Positions 46,416 to 54,719 of a stretch of DNA of 64,000 nucleotides are shown here, piece after piece. Each line of letters starts with the position of its first letter. The stretch's first letter is position 1. Made by a program: the position numbers and the translations under genes. Below the pieces are notes generated by a model. It saw only the letters and a list, made by a program, of their open reading frames with translations, searched no databases and was not told where the DNA came from. Source of the stretch: Pseudoalteromonas piscicida (GTDB taxonomy: Bacteria; Pseudomonadota; Gammaproteobacteria; Enterobacterales; Alteromonadaceae); NCBI RefSeq assembly GCF_002208135.1, contig NZ_CP021646.1, forward strand, positions 913,501-977,500. The letters run 5' to 3'.

Positions 46416-46580
46416 TTTACACCTAGTTTGTAATATTTTCACCGCTCTGTAAGTGTTTAGATTAAAAATCCTTATAAAATAGTGGTTTATAATCTGGCAT
46501 TTAATCTGCATCAGTGAAAGGGACAGAAAACAATATTTGCAAAACGCATATATTAAATATCGCAACGAAAGGAGTTATTT

Positions 46581-47027
46581 ATGGCAGATTCAAATTACGA
46601 CATGGAGCCGGTAAAAGAGCTCATTAAAGTATTAAATGGTGGTGTTGATTTTTACACCGAGGCTAAAAAGAAGCTAGATAATATCGAACTAAACCGCGTA
46701 TTTGACCAAATGATTGTAGATAAAGCGCAAGCAATCTCAGATCTACAACCATTTGTTCTTATCGACGAAGGTGAAATCGAGACCGATTCAGCGCTTAGCA
46801 TCGATATTCGTGAATCGTACACCAAGTTGGTTGGAATGGTGAGCACTGACAAAGAGCACACCTATATTTCTCAGCTAGAGGAAGTGGAAGACAAAGTGTT
46901 AAGCAAGCTTGATAAAGCACTAAGTAAAGATCTTCCACCTAAATGCAAGAGTGTATTACTGCAAATTCAAACCAGGATGCAAGCTTGTCACGATCAAATG
47001 AAGCAGTTGCAAGAGCTAACTGCCTAA
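46581..47027 (+). CDS. DUF2383 family four-helix protein
   Basis: 148 aa, all helical, no signal peptide. The pattern ([18 protein letters not shown], then [16 protein letters not shown]) matches the DUF2383/PA2169-type ferritin-like four-helix bundle. Its function is not known. AAAGGAG precedes the ATG. Ten bases separate it from the DUF1328 gene, so the two form an operon, and the lipoprotein gene at 47245 likely joins it. These small genes often respond to stress. Confidence 0.75.
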   Translation: MADSNYDMEPVKELIKVLNGGVDFYTEAKKKLDNIELNRVFDQMIVDKAQAISDLQPFVLIDEGEIETDSALSIDIRESYTKLVGMVSTDKEHTYISQLEEVEDKVLSKLDKALSKDLPPKCKSVLLQIQTRMQACHDQMKQLQELTA

Positions 47028-47037
47028 GGAGAATATT

Positions 47038-47205
47038 ATGTTGAGTTGGGCTGTAATGTTTTTATTCCTAGCACTTGTCGCAGCCGTGTTAGGTTTCACT
47101 GGAATCGCGGGCGCTGCGGCAGGTATGGCGAAAATTCTATTCTTTGTGTTTATCGCCTTTATGATTATTTCGTTTATTTTTGGCAAAGCACGAGCTCCCA
47201 GGTAA
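47038..47205 (+). CDS. DUF1328 small membrane protein (YtjA-like)
   Basis: 55 aa, two hydrophobic helices separated by a short loop: [20 protein letters not shown] and [17 protein letters not shown], with a short basic end ARAPR. This matches the DUF1328 family of E. coli YtjA. AAGGAGAA lies just before the ATG. Function unknown; it is often stress-induced. It lies between the DUF2383 and lipoprotein genes, all in one direction. Confidence 0.85.
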   Translation: MLSWAVMFLFLALVAAVLGFTGIAGAAAGMAKILFFVFIAFMIISFIFGKARAPR

Positions 47206-47244
47206 AAGGGATTTAACGTACAAAAACGGTTTAGGAGATAGATT

Positions 47245-47436
47245 ATGAAATCAGCAATCACATTAGCAAAAGCATTTGGTTTTGTTTCAATTTTAGCACT
47301 TTTCGGTTGTAGTGAAGGCCCAGCAGAAAATGCGGGTGAGCGTTTCGATGAAACGGTTCAGGAAGTTGAAAACAGCGTAGAAGACGCCTGTGAAGACGTA
47401 AAAGAGAACATGAACGCTGAAAACGAAGAGTGCTAA
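47245..47436 (+). CDS. Small acidic lipoprotein
   Basis: 63 aa. Signal sequence with lipobox LALFGCSEGP (lipidated Cys near residue 22), then a very acidic helical tail with two more cysteines (ACEDV and EEC). It resembles the small entericidin/stress lipoproteins only in size and lipobox. AGGAGA lies before the ATG. Last gene of the small stress operon, ending at the terminator at 47463. Confidence 0.7.
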   Translation: MKSAITLAKAFGFVSILALFGCSEGPAENAGERFDETVQEVENSVEDACEDVKENMNAENEEC

Positions 47437-47462
47437 GCGAAAGCAATTTCGACGTGGAATAA

Positions 47463-47496
47463 AAGAGGGGAAGCAAAAAAGCTTCTCCTCTTTTTT
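47463..47496 (+). terminator. Terminator after the small stress operon
   Basis: Stem AAGAGGGGAAGC / GCTTCTCCTCTT (one mismatch), six-base A loop and six T. Confidence 0.75.
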
Positions 47497-47652
47497 GTAA
47501 TAGGGTTAAAAATCAATACTCTAAAAAATAATGGGCAAAGAAAAGAAATATGATGCACATCAAGACCACGTTGCTTAATTTGCAATTAAGATTGTAATCT
47601 ATGAACTTTGAGTAATACTTTGTTTCTATGTTTACTCAATAGAAATCAGACT

Positions 47653-49278
47653 ATGCTAAATAGGGTTTCAGTTAAAAGCAGATTGTTGTCGCTTTCAGGC
47701 ATACCTGCTGTGTTTTTTATTCTTGCAACCATCTTCACAATCGGAACTTTATCAAACCTTATCAACTACATTGACCGTATTTATGACGACAGAGTTGTAC
47801 CGCTTAGACAAATAAAAGTGGTGTCAGATAACTATGCGGTAGTTATTGTGGATACTTTCCACAAGCTACGAGGCCATCAATTATCCAACAGTGCCGCGTT
47901 AAAGCAAATCGAAGAAGCTAAGAATATCGCGGAAAAAGAATGGAATCGATATTTATCCACTGACCTTACGAGCGAAGAGCGAAGCTTAGTAAAGCAAGTT
48001 GAAAAAGCAGAGCTCAGCGTCAAGCAATTACTTACCAACTACACGAGTCTTGTAAACGCAAATACCTTTGAAGAAATTCCTTACGATAAATTTGTACATG
48101 ATCTCTATGCGGCTTTCGATCCGCTTAGCGAAAGTTACAATGCGTTAATTGAGTTACAACTTACTGAGGCGAGCGCGCTTCGGAACGTCGGCCATTCTGA
48201 GGCTAGTGCGACAAAAACGGCGATGATTATCTCTTCTGTTGTTATTGTGATCGTCATGCTGTTCATTGGCATGTTGATATTTAGGTCTATTAATGAACCG
48301 CTTAGCCGCTTGCGTATGCGTATTGGCAATATTGCAAGAGATGCAGATTTAACACAACGAGTGGTAGTTGAGGGACAAGATGAGTTAAGCCAGATAGGGA
48401 ATGACTTCAATACCATGGTGTCGAGCTTGCATGAGCTAGTTACCAATCTTGTCACAATCGTGAATAGCCTTTCTACTACGTCTAATGAGCTGAATGGTAT
48501 TAGTCAGTCGATTGCGGGCACTTCACAAGAGCAAGAGCAGCAAACAGTGATGATTGCAACCGCGGCAACAGAAATGAGCAGTGCGATACAAGAAGTCGCG
48601 CACAACGCGATGAATACCGCAAACAAAGCCGAGATGTCAGGTAAGCTTGCGAAACAAGGAATGGATGTTATTTCGCAAAATATTCAAGCCATTGAGCGCC
48701 TTGCTAGTGAAGTAGGTGATAACGCGCAGTTAATTAAAGCGTTAAATGACCAATCGAATGAGATCAACCAAGTCGTGTTAATGATCCAAGGAGTGGCTGA
48801 ACAAACAAATCTTCTGGCATTAAACGCTGCAATAGAAGCGGCAAGAGCGGGGGAATCAGGCCGAGGGTTTGCGGTTGTAGCCGACGAAGTCAGGCAATTG
48901 GCACATAATACGCAAAAAGCCACGGAATCTATCCGAGATATGATCAGTAAGCTACAGGGCATGGCACAAAATGCGGTATCGTCGATGGAGAATGTGCAGT
49001 CGAGTGCAGCGGCAGGAGTAGATAGGGCCAACGAGTCAGCTCAAATAATGACCGATATTGATAAGGCGGTAGATGAAATCGTTGGTATGAACATTCAGGT
49101 TTCAACGGCAACGGAAGAGCAAACAACGGTGGTTGCGGAAATCAGTGAAAATATTAACGATTTCAGCAGTAGTATTTCTGAAATTACTCGAAATGCACAG
49201 AGTAATGCCGATGTGAGTAATGACTTAGAAGCGCTGGCTGAGCAACTAAATAGCCAAGTGCTAGTGTTTAAAGTTTAG
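47653..49278 (+). CDS. Methyl-accepting chemotaxis protein
   Basis: 541 aa. First membrane helix near residues 16-34 ([17 protein letters not shown]), a periplasmic four-helix-bundle sensor, a second membrane helix ([19 protein letters not shown]), a HAMP domain, and the cytoplasmic signalling domain with the hairpin tip [19 protein letters not shown], which binds CheA and CheW. ATG at 47653 is preferred over the TTG at 47608, which would put 15 unusual residues in front. No chemotaxis neighbours here, so it is an orphan receptor. The stimulus is unknown. Confidence 0.9.
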   Translation: MLNRVSVKSRLLSLSGIPAVFFILATIFTIGTLSNLINYIDRIYDDRVVPLRQIKVVSDNYAVVIVDTFHKLRGHQLSNSAALKQIEEAKNIAEKEWNRYLSTDLTSEERSLVKQVEKAELSVKQLLTNYTSLVNANTFEEIPYDKFVHDLYAAFDPLSESYNALIELQLTEASALRNVGHSEASATKTAMIISSVVIVIVMLFIGMLIFRSINEPLSRLRMRIGNIARDADLTQRVVVEGQDELSQIGNDFNTMVSSLHELVTNLVTIVNSLSTTSNELNGISQSIAGTSQEQEQQTVMIATAATEMSSAIQEVAHNAMNTANKAEMSGKLAKQGMDVISQNIQAIERLASEVGDNAQLIKALNDQSNEINQVVLMIQGVAEQTNLLALNAAIEAARAGESGRGFAVVADEVRQLAHNTQKATESIRDMISKLQGMAQNAVSSMENVQSSAAAGVDRANESAQIMTDIDKAVDEIVGMNIQVSTATEEQTTVVAEISENINDFSSSISEITRNAQSNADVSNDLEALAEQLNSQVLVFKV

Positions 49279-49295
49279 TAATATCAAAATTAAAG

Positions 49296-49333
49296 AAATA
49301 AAAAAACCTCGTCATTACGAGGTTTTTTTATTT
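49296..49333. terminator. Bidirectional terminator
   Basis: Perfect stem AAATAAAAAAACCTCGT with its complement, loop CATT; convergent genes on both sides. Confidence 0.85.
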
Positions 49334-49360
49334 CTGGAGTTGTTGTTACACCAACGGATA

Positions 49361-49732
49361 TTACACAACACCACGAGGTAAGCGGCAGTCATGATCTTTT
49401 GCTGCTAGTTCAGCAATCCACTGCTCTTCCGCTTTAAAGCCTTCTTCGTTTTCTGTAACGATAGTAAAGCTTGCCGATTTTACTGCTGCAGCCTTAGGCG
49501 CTTTCTTAGTCGTTTTCGCTTTTTTGGCAGGCGCCTGCGTTTTCTCACTTGCTACAGCTGACCCTGAAGTTAGCTCTTCTGTTAATTCAGCTACCTCAGC
49601 AAGACGCATGTTTTTGCCACCATCGATGCTATACCAACCTGGCTTTGCAGTGATCTCAGGCTTTTTGCCATGTGCAGCTTCGTACGCAGCTTCGAAAGCG
49701 CTTAGTACTTCAGTTTTATCTAGTTTACTCAT
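49361..49732 (-). CDS. Unknown protein with Lys/Ala-rich linker
   Basis: 123 aa. An N-terminal part of about 60 residues (KPGWYSIDGGKNMRLAEVAELTEEL) is joined by a Lys/Ala/Thr-rich histone-like linker (QAPAKKAKTTKKAPKAAAV) to a C-terminal acidic stretch ending CRLPRGVV. No family recognised. The basic linker could bind nucleic acid but this is a guess. It lies between two convergent or isolated genes and is probably transcribed alone. Confidence 0.65.
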   Translation of the reverse strand: MSKLDKTEVLSAFEAAYEAAHGKKPEITAKPGWYSIDGGKNMRLAEVAELTEELTSGSAVASEKTQAPAKKAKTTKKAPKAAAVKSASFTIVTENEEGFKAEEQWIAELAAKDHDCRLPRGVV

Positions 49733-49877
49733 CGTAGATCCTAGTCGTGTTGTACGCGGATACGCGGGTTAAGATTAAACTCTATTTATACCCATATTTG
49801 CGCAAATTTTCAATTTTTTACGTTTTTCAGTGCCAATTTATCGAACTTTAGCCTGATTTTGGTGTCTTTTTCGACGC

Positions 49878-50642
49878 TTAAAGTGCCTCAGGATCAATAA
49901 CACGACGGATCGTGATCCACATACTACCAAGTTGCTCATGCCAAATCCGGGTTACAACTTCTAAGGCCTTATGGTTCGCGATAAACTGCCGGCTCAGCGG
50001 ATATTGCTTGAAGTTATAAAACTCCGTCGGGGCAGAGAACACTTCTATGCCTTGTGCTTCAAAGAGGTTTTTTGCGCGTTTCATATGCGAAGCCGAAGTG
50101 ACTAGCGCAACGTCATAATCGACTAACAAAGGTGCTAGCATTTTAGCCTCGTCCGCGGTGTCTTTGGCATTGGGATTTTGCTTAATACGTGTAGCTGAAA
50201 TACCTAAGCTCAGTGCTGTTTTTGCCATGAGTCCCGCACTCGTTGCTTGGCCGTAGCCGTAACCTGAGACATATAGCTGGGATCTTGGGTAAATACTAGC
50301 AAGTCTTACGCCTTCAACTAATCTAGCTAAACCGCAGCTGCCAAGCTGGGCATTGCTGGGGAGGGATTTATCTGGGTATAAATCACAGCCAAGTACTACA
50401 ATTTTGTCTATGTTTTTGTGCTGGTTTGGATTAAATGCGGTGAGAGTGCCTGTGTCCCACTCGATAACGTGTTGCGCAACGTAAGGAGTCGATAATCCCC
50501 ATGTGCTCAGTAAGACAAACCAGCCTGTGATATAAGGCCCTTTACGCATTTTGGCGAGAAAAAGCATAAGCCCCATAAGCACCACTAAAGATAACGGTAA
50601 CGGCATCAGAAGTTGGCCGATAACCTTTTTGACTTCAAACAT
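49878..50642 (-). CDS. ElyC/SanA/YdcF-family membrane protein (DUF218)
   Basis: 254 aa. Two N-terminal membrane segments (PLPLSLVVLMGLMLFLAK and ITGWFVLLSTWGL) and a C-terminal DUF218 domain with VVLGCDLYPDK, YVSGYGYG, NAKDTADEA and VTSASHMKRA. In E. coli ElyC acts in envelope and lipid-carrier balance at low temperature. The layout matches ElyC, with two anchors before the domain. Its role here is inferred. Next to metR but on the same strand with 256 bp between. Confidence 0.8.
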   Translation of the reverse strand: MFEVKKVIGQLLMPLPLSLVVLMGLMLFLAKMRKGPYITGWFVLLSTWGLSTPYVAQHVIEWDTGTLTAFNPNQHKNIDKIVVLGCDLYPDKSLPSNAQLGSCGLARLVEGVRLASIYPRSQLYVSGYGYGQATSAGLMAKTALSLGISATRIKQNPNAKDTADEAKMLAPLLVDYDVALVTSASHMKRAKNLFEAQGIEVFSAPTEFYNFKQYPLSRQFIANHKALEVVTRIWHEQLGSMWITIRRVIDPEAL

Positions 50643-50714
50643 TTAAACATGCCTTAGATATAGATAAGCCTAACGCAATGCTAGCATGAGAAGGGAATTG
50701 TAGAAATGTGTGTA

Positions 50715-50873
50715 ATACTAATTTGCTTCATTCAGTGAGCTATTTTGAGGCGAGAAAATCCTGTCGATAACCCCGTGACCGCATCCTGCTATCGCGAAGG
50801 TACCTACATCCATGTAGGCAAGGCAAAAATTTTGCTATTTGGTTGTTCTAAATAAGAAATTTTTAACGCAGTT
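50715..50873. repeat. Dispersed repeat, family A, copy 2 (with internal insertion)
   Basis: Matches the complement of the element at 21906 in two blocks: TTTTGAGGCGAGAAAATC with a following GTCGATAAC, and later AAATTTTTAACGCAGTTAG, both within the same order. About 45 extra bases lie between the blocks, including the hairpin CCTACATCCATGTAGG at 50810. The left end (ATACTAATTTGCTT) is degenerate, and the right end runs into the metR terminator. Confidence 0.75.
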
Positions 50874-50874
50874 A

Positions 50875-50892
50875 GGGCTCAAAAAAGAGCCC
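50875..50892 (-). terminator. metR terminator
   Basis: GGGCTC / GAGCCC stem with a six-base A (T on the minus strand) loop, directly after the metR stop region. Confidence 0.5.
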
Positions 50893-50898
50893 TGTGAA

Positions 50899-51786
50899 TT
50901 ATCTAGCAGTGGTTTTACGGCAAGTATTGAGGAAATGACGATAGACAGGGTTGTCTTTCATATTTTTCTTCATTGCTAAATACATTGGACGATTTAGCCC
51001 AAGCGCGCCTAGAGGAATAGATTTAATGAGCCCTTGGCTTTCATAAGGTGTGACCAACCAGTCCGGTAATGCTGCAACACCCATACCCGCGCTGACTAGT
51101 TGGAAGATTAATAAACCTTGATCGACAGTTTTCAGCGTTCCATCAAAACGTGCATTTTGAATAAAGTGCTTAAATATGTCCTGACGTTCACGAGGAATGG
51201 GGTAAGAGATGATCGTTTCATCTTTTAGGTCGAGAGCTGTGACGTAGGCCTTCTTGGCCAGTTCGTGATCTGGTGCAACGATTAACTTTAGTTTAAAGTC
51301 AAAAAGATGCGCGTATTCCAACTGCTCTGGCTCACGAATGTCCGAGGTAAGCACTAAGTCTAGCTCATCTTCAATAAGGTCAGGGATCGCATCGTAGCTA
51401 AAACCTCGTTCGTAATCGACTTTAATGTCAGGCCAAAAGGTATTGAATTCTTTAATTGTTGGTAGCAACCAGTGAAAACAAGCATGACATTCAACGCTTA
51501 ATCTGAGTTGTGAGATAGGCTGGTTAAGGCTTTCCTTCAAACGACATTTTGTTGCTTCTACTTTAGGTAGCACGTCGTTGGCGAGTTCTAACAGCAACAT
51601 CCCTTGAGGGGTAAAACGTACTGGTTGCGTTTTGCGCTCAAAGAGTTGGCAGTCGAGTTTGCTTTCAAGATCTTTGATCTGATGAGATAAAGCAGATTGA
51701 GTCAGGAATAGCTCTCGCGCTGTATTCACAAGAGAACCAGTTTCTTTCAAGGTGGAGATAGTCTTTAGGTGCTTTATATCAATCAT
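50899..51786 (-). CDS. metR: MetR, LysR-type regulator of methionine synthesis
   Basis: 295 aa from the ATG at 51786 (MIDIKHLKTIS). An N-terminal winged HTH (FLTQSALSHQIKDLESKL) is followed by an effector domain (VECHACFHWLLP, LDLVLTSDI). It is colinear with E. coli MetR, which activates metE and metH with homocysteine as co-effector. It is divergent from metE, the classical arrangement, so both promoters lie in the 283-bp intergenic region. The in-frame ATG at 51792 would add two residues. Confidence 0.92.
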   Translation of the reverse strand: MIDIKHLKTISTLKETGSLVNTARELFLTQSALSHQIKDLESKLDCQLFERKTQPVRFTPQGMLLLELANDVLPKVEATKCRLKESLNQPISQLRLSVECHACFHWLLPTIKEFNTFWPDIKVDYERGFSYDAIPDLIEDELDLVLTSDIREPEQLEYAHLFDFKLKLIVAPDHELAKKAYVTALDLKDETIISYPIPRERQDIFKHFIQNARFDGTLKTVDQGLLIFQLVSAGMGVAALPDWLVTPYESQGLIKSIPLGALGLNRPMYLAMKKNMKDNPVYRHFLNTCRKTTAR

Positions 51787-51859
51787 TATCAACAGTTCTC
51801 ATATTTTAAGTGAGCAAATCTCAGCTTTACTCAATATTACGATTCTATTTAGTTATTAT

Positions 51860-51883
51860 CAATGTCTAGACGTCTAAATACCT
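51860..51883. promoter_or_regulatory. Possible MetJ operator 1 (met boxes)
   Basis: An exact AGACGTCT, the met-box consensus, at 51868-51875, flanked in 8-base phase by weaker boxes CAATGTCT and AAATACCT. No metJ gene is in the window. Confidence 0.5.
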
Positions 51884-52044
51884 ATAGCGAATTGTTCAAA
51901 AATTCACTAATCCACTATAACACTAAAAATGACAGCGTTGTCACTACTTCTGTAAAAATTTTGCAAAAAATTACAATTTAATTTTATTCATGTGGGATCT
52001 GAGAAAGCATCAATTGTTGTTTGTGAACATCAGAATTATATTTT

Positions 52045-52068
52045 GGACATCCATACATCTAGACGGAA
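52045..52068. promoter_or_regulatory. Possible MetJ operator 2 overlapping the metE leader
   Basis: Three phased 8-mers GGACATCC, ATACATCT and AGACGGAA, scoring 4, 6 and 5 of 8 against the met box AGACGTCT. They end 7 bases before the metE ATG. Confidence 0.4.
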
Positions 52069-52075
52069 TTAAATC

Positions 52076-54352
52076 ATGTCATTGACACACAACTTGGGTT
52101 TTCCACGCGTAGGCAAAAAACGTGAACTTAAATTTGCAGTAGAACGCTATTGGTCAGGCGACTTAACACAAGACGAGTTAATCGCGGAAGGAAAGCGTAT
52201 TCGCGCAGAGAATTGGGCATTGCAAGCTGACGCTGGTGTTGACCTTATCCCAGTCGGCGATTTTGCTTGGTATGACCACGTATTGAATATTTCATTACTT
52301 GTCGGCGCTATTCCTAGTCGTCACAAAGATAAAGCGTCGGTAAATCTCGATACTTTGTTTAGGGTTGGCAGGGGGCGAGCCCCTAGCGGATGTGCTTGTG
52401 CTGCAAGTGAAATGACGAAATGGTTCAATACTAATTACCATTACATTGTCCCAGAGTTAACGCAAACACAGGAGTTTGCTCTGACTTGGACGGAGTTATT
52501 TACTCAAGTAGAGGAAGCGCTATCACTTGGCTACCAAGCAAAAGCCGTATTGGTCGGCCCCGTAACCTATCTCTACTTAGCTAAATGCGTTGGTCAAGAG
52601 TTTGATAAATTAGTTTTATTAGATAAGTTATTGATCGTATATCAGCAGGTACTTGCAAAGCTTGCAGAGCAAGGCGTTGAATGGGTACAAGTTGATGAAC
52701 CTATTTTAGCATTGGAAATCGATGATGCTTATCGCAATGCGCTACGTAGGAGTTTTGATGCGTTAAGCGGCCAAGGAGTAAAGGTATTGTTGGCCAGTTA
52801 TTTTGACTCAGTGCAAGCGCATTTTGAAGATATCCAGTCTTACCCGGTGGAGGGAGTGCATTTTGACTGCGTAACGGCAAACTACGACTTTGCTACGTTA
52901 GAGGAGGTGGTTGGGCAAGAAAGCGTATTGTCCCTTGGGATTGTTAATGGCCGTAACATTTGGCGCTCGGATCTCGAAGATGTGTATCAGCTACTTGTTG
53001 AGGTTCATGAGCGCCGCGGCAATAAACTGTGGCTTGCTCCTTCATGCTCATTGTTACATACGCCAGTCGATTTAGATCAAGAGCAAAAGCTTGATAGTGA
53101 GTTAAAGTCTTGGCTCGCATTTGCCAAGCAAAAAGGGCAAGAGTTGGCATTATTGAAAGGTGCATTGGAGCAGCGTGATGTTACCCAGTTGGTCGAGTAT
53201 TCCAAGCCTGTAAAAGCGCGTTTGACCTCTACTCGGGTGAATAACAGTAAGGTACAACAGCGTGTTTCTGCGCTCACAGCAAAAGACGGTCAACGCAATA
53301 GCGAATTTGCAACCAGAATCAAAAAACAAACACAGTCGCTAAATCTACCTTTATTGCCAACCACAACGATTGGCTCCTTCCCACAGACCCAAGCGATTCG
53401 TAAGGCGCGGCGTGATTATAAAGCGGGTACTTTGAGTGTTGATGCTTATCAAAACCAGATGGAAGCAGAGATCCGTTATGCCGTTGAAGCACAAGAGGCG
53501 CTTAACTTAGATGTGCTTGTACATGGTGAAGCAGAGCGCAATGACATGGTCGAGTATTTTGGTGAGTTACTTGAAGGCTTTGCCTTTACTCAGTTTGGTT
53601 GGGTGCAAAGTTATGGCTCGCGCTGTGTAAAACCCCCCGTGATCTGGGGTGATGTCTCGCGTGCAGCGCCAATGACAGTTAATTGGACATGCTATGCGCA
53701 AAGCTTAACCAAAAAACCGATGAAGGGTATGCTTACAGGGCCTGTGACTATTTTATTTTGGTCGTTTGTCAGAGATGACTTAGACAAGCCGAGCATCGCG
53801 AATCAAATAGCTTTAGCACTGAGAGATGAAGTGGTGGATTTGCAAAATGCAGGGATTAAGGTGATCCAAATCGATGAACCAGCATTTAGAGAAGGGATGC
53901 CACTCAAAACCAGTCAGTGGCAAACTTACTTAGAGTGGGCTGCATATGCGTTTAGGGTGTCTGCAAGCGGCGTTAAGGATGAAACACAAGTCCATACTCA
54001 TATGTGCTATTCGGAGTTTAACGATATTATCGCTGCCATTGCAGATATGGATGCGGACGTGATCACGATTGAAACGTCACGTTCAAATATGGTGTTACTC
54101 GACGCCTTTGAAGACTTTGATTACCCCAATGATATAGGGCCTGGTGTTTATGACATTCACACGCCAAACGTACCTGAGGTGGCATGGATAAAAGATCTAA
54201 TTCACAAAGCCGCGAAGAAAATCCCTGTAGAAAGATTATGGGTGAACCCTGATTGTGGACTAAAAACCCGGGATTGGCCGGAAACTCAAGCTGCACTTGA
54301 GAATATGGTGATAGCAACTAAGGAGCTAAGAAGCGAATTTGCGGGAGGTTAA
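52076..54352 (+). CDS. metE: Cobalamin-independent methionine synthase MetE
   Basis: 758 aa, full length. It transfers a methyl group from methyltetrahydrofolate-triglutamate to homocysteine. N-terminal domain with [19 protein letters not shown]-terminal catalytic domain with [21 protein letters not shown] and the zinc ligands in [12 protein letters not shown] (His, Cys) and [11 protein letters not shown] (Cys). All catalytic residues are present. It is divergent from metR, and is likely activated by MetR and repressed by MetJ (met boxes above). It ends with a strong terminator. Confidence 0.95.
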   Translation: MSLTHNLGFPRVGKKRELKFAVERYWSGDLTQDELIAEGKRIRAENWALQADAGVDLIPVGDFAWYDHVLNISLLVGAIPSRHKDKASVNLDTLFRVGRGRAPSGCACAASEMTKWFNTNYHYIVPELTQTQEFALTWTELFTQVEEALSLGYQAKAVLVGPVTYLYLAKCVGQEFDKLVLLDKLLIVYQQVLAKLAEQGVEWVQVDEPILALEIDDAYRNALRRSFDALSGQGVKVLLASYFDSVQAHFEDIQSYPVEGVHFDCVTANYDFATLEEVVGQESVLSLGIVNGRNIWRSDLEDVYQLLVEVHERRGNKLWLAPSCSLLHTPVDLDQEQKLDSELKSWLAFAKQKGQELALLKGALEQRDVTQLVEYSKPVKARLTSTRVNNSKVQQRVSALTAKDGQRNSEFATRIKKQTQSLNLPLLPTTTIGSFPQTQAIRKARRDYKAGTLSVDAYQNQMEAEIRYAVEAQEALNLDVLVHGEAERNDMVEYFGELLEGFAFTQFGWVQSYGSRCVKPPVIWGDVSRAAPMTVNWTCYAQSLTKKPMKGMLTGPVTILFWSFVRDDLDKPSIANQIALALRDEVVDLQNAGIKVIQIDEPAFREGMPLKTSQWQTYLEWAAYAFRVSASGVKDETQVHTHMCYSEFNDIIAAIADMDADVITIETSRSNMVLLDAFEDFDYPNDIGPGVYDIHTPNVPEVAWIKDLIHKAAKKIPVERLWVNPDCGLKTRDWPETQAALENMVIATKELRSEFAGG

Positions 54353-54365
54353 TTCAAACCAGTCC

Positions 54366-54399
54366 AAATACCTCATTGTTTTTATGCAATGAGGTATTT
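54366..54399. terminator. metE terminator
   Basis: Perfect 13-bp stem AAATACCTCATTG / CAATGAGGTATTT with an 8-base loop, ending directly before the inverted-repeat element at 54401. Confidence 0.8.
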
Positions 54400-54400
54400 G

Positions 54401-54719
54401 CTAGGGCCTGTTGACCTTTACTGTTTGATTTTTGTTCTTCTGAGTGTGTTTTGATCGCGACGCTCGACTTGCCGCCTAGTAATCTAGGCAAAAGTTGAGC
54501 AACAATGAACAAAGCGCACTCAGGTGAACCCAAAGGGCAGCGCTTGATTGGCATTTCTTCTGTGTTGCCCCACAAGGATGTGGGGTAAGGTGACTTTGCA
54601 GGAGCACAAAGTCTTTATCGCCAGACTCACATAGAACAACTATGCTACGCAGGCTCTGCCTTGTATAAATACCAATCAAACTGCTGCAAAAATAAACTTG
54701 AAAGATAAACAGGCCCTAG
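54401..54719. mobile_element. 319-bp MITE-like element (family C)
   Basis: Bounded by a 12-bp perfect inverted repeat, CTAGGGCCTGTT, extending imperfectly about 7 more bases (a further CTTT is shared). It has no transposase and no convincing gene; short ORFs inside are not credible. A CCCCACA / TGTGGGG hairpin lies at 54568-54585. The right end overlaps the stop codon (TAG) of the GGDEF-EAL gene. CTAG may be the target duplication, as it occurs at both ends. Confidence 0.75.

Noticed and set aside
54354..54679. Short ORFs inside the inverted-repeat element at 54401
   Set aside because: Small, no domain, and opposite frames are equally open; the element is better explained as non-coding.
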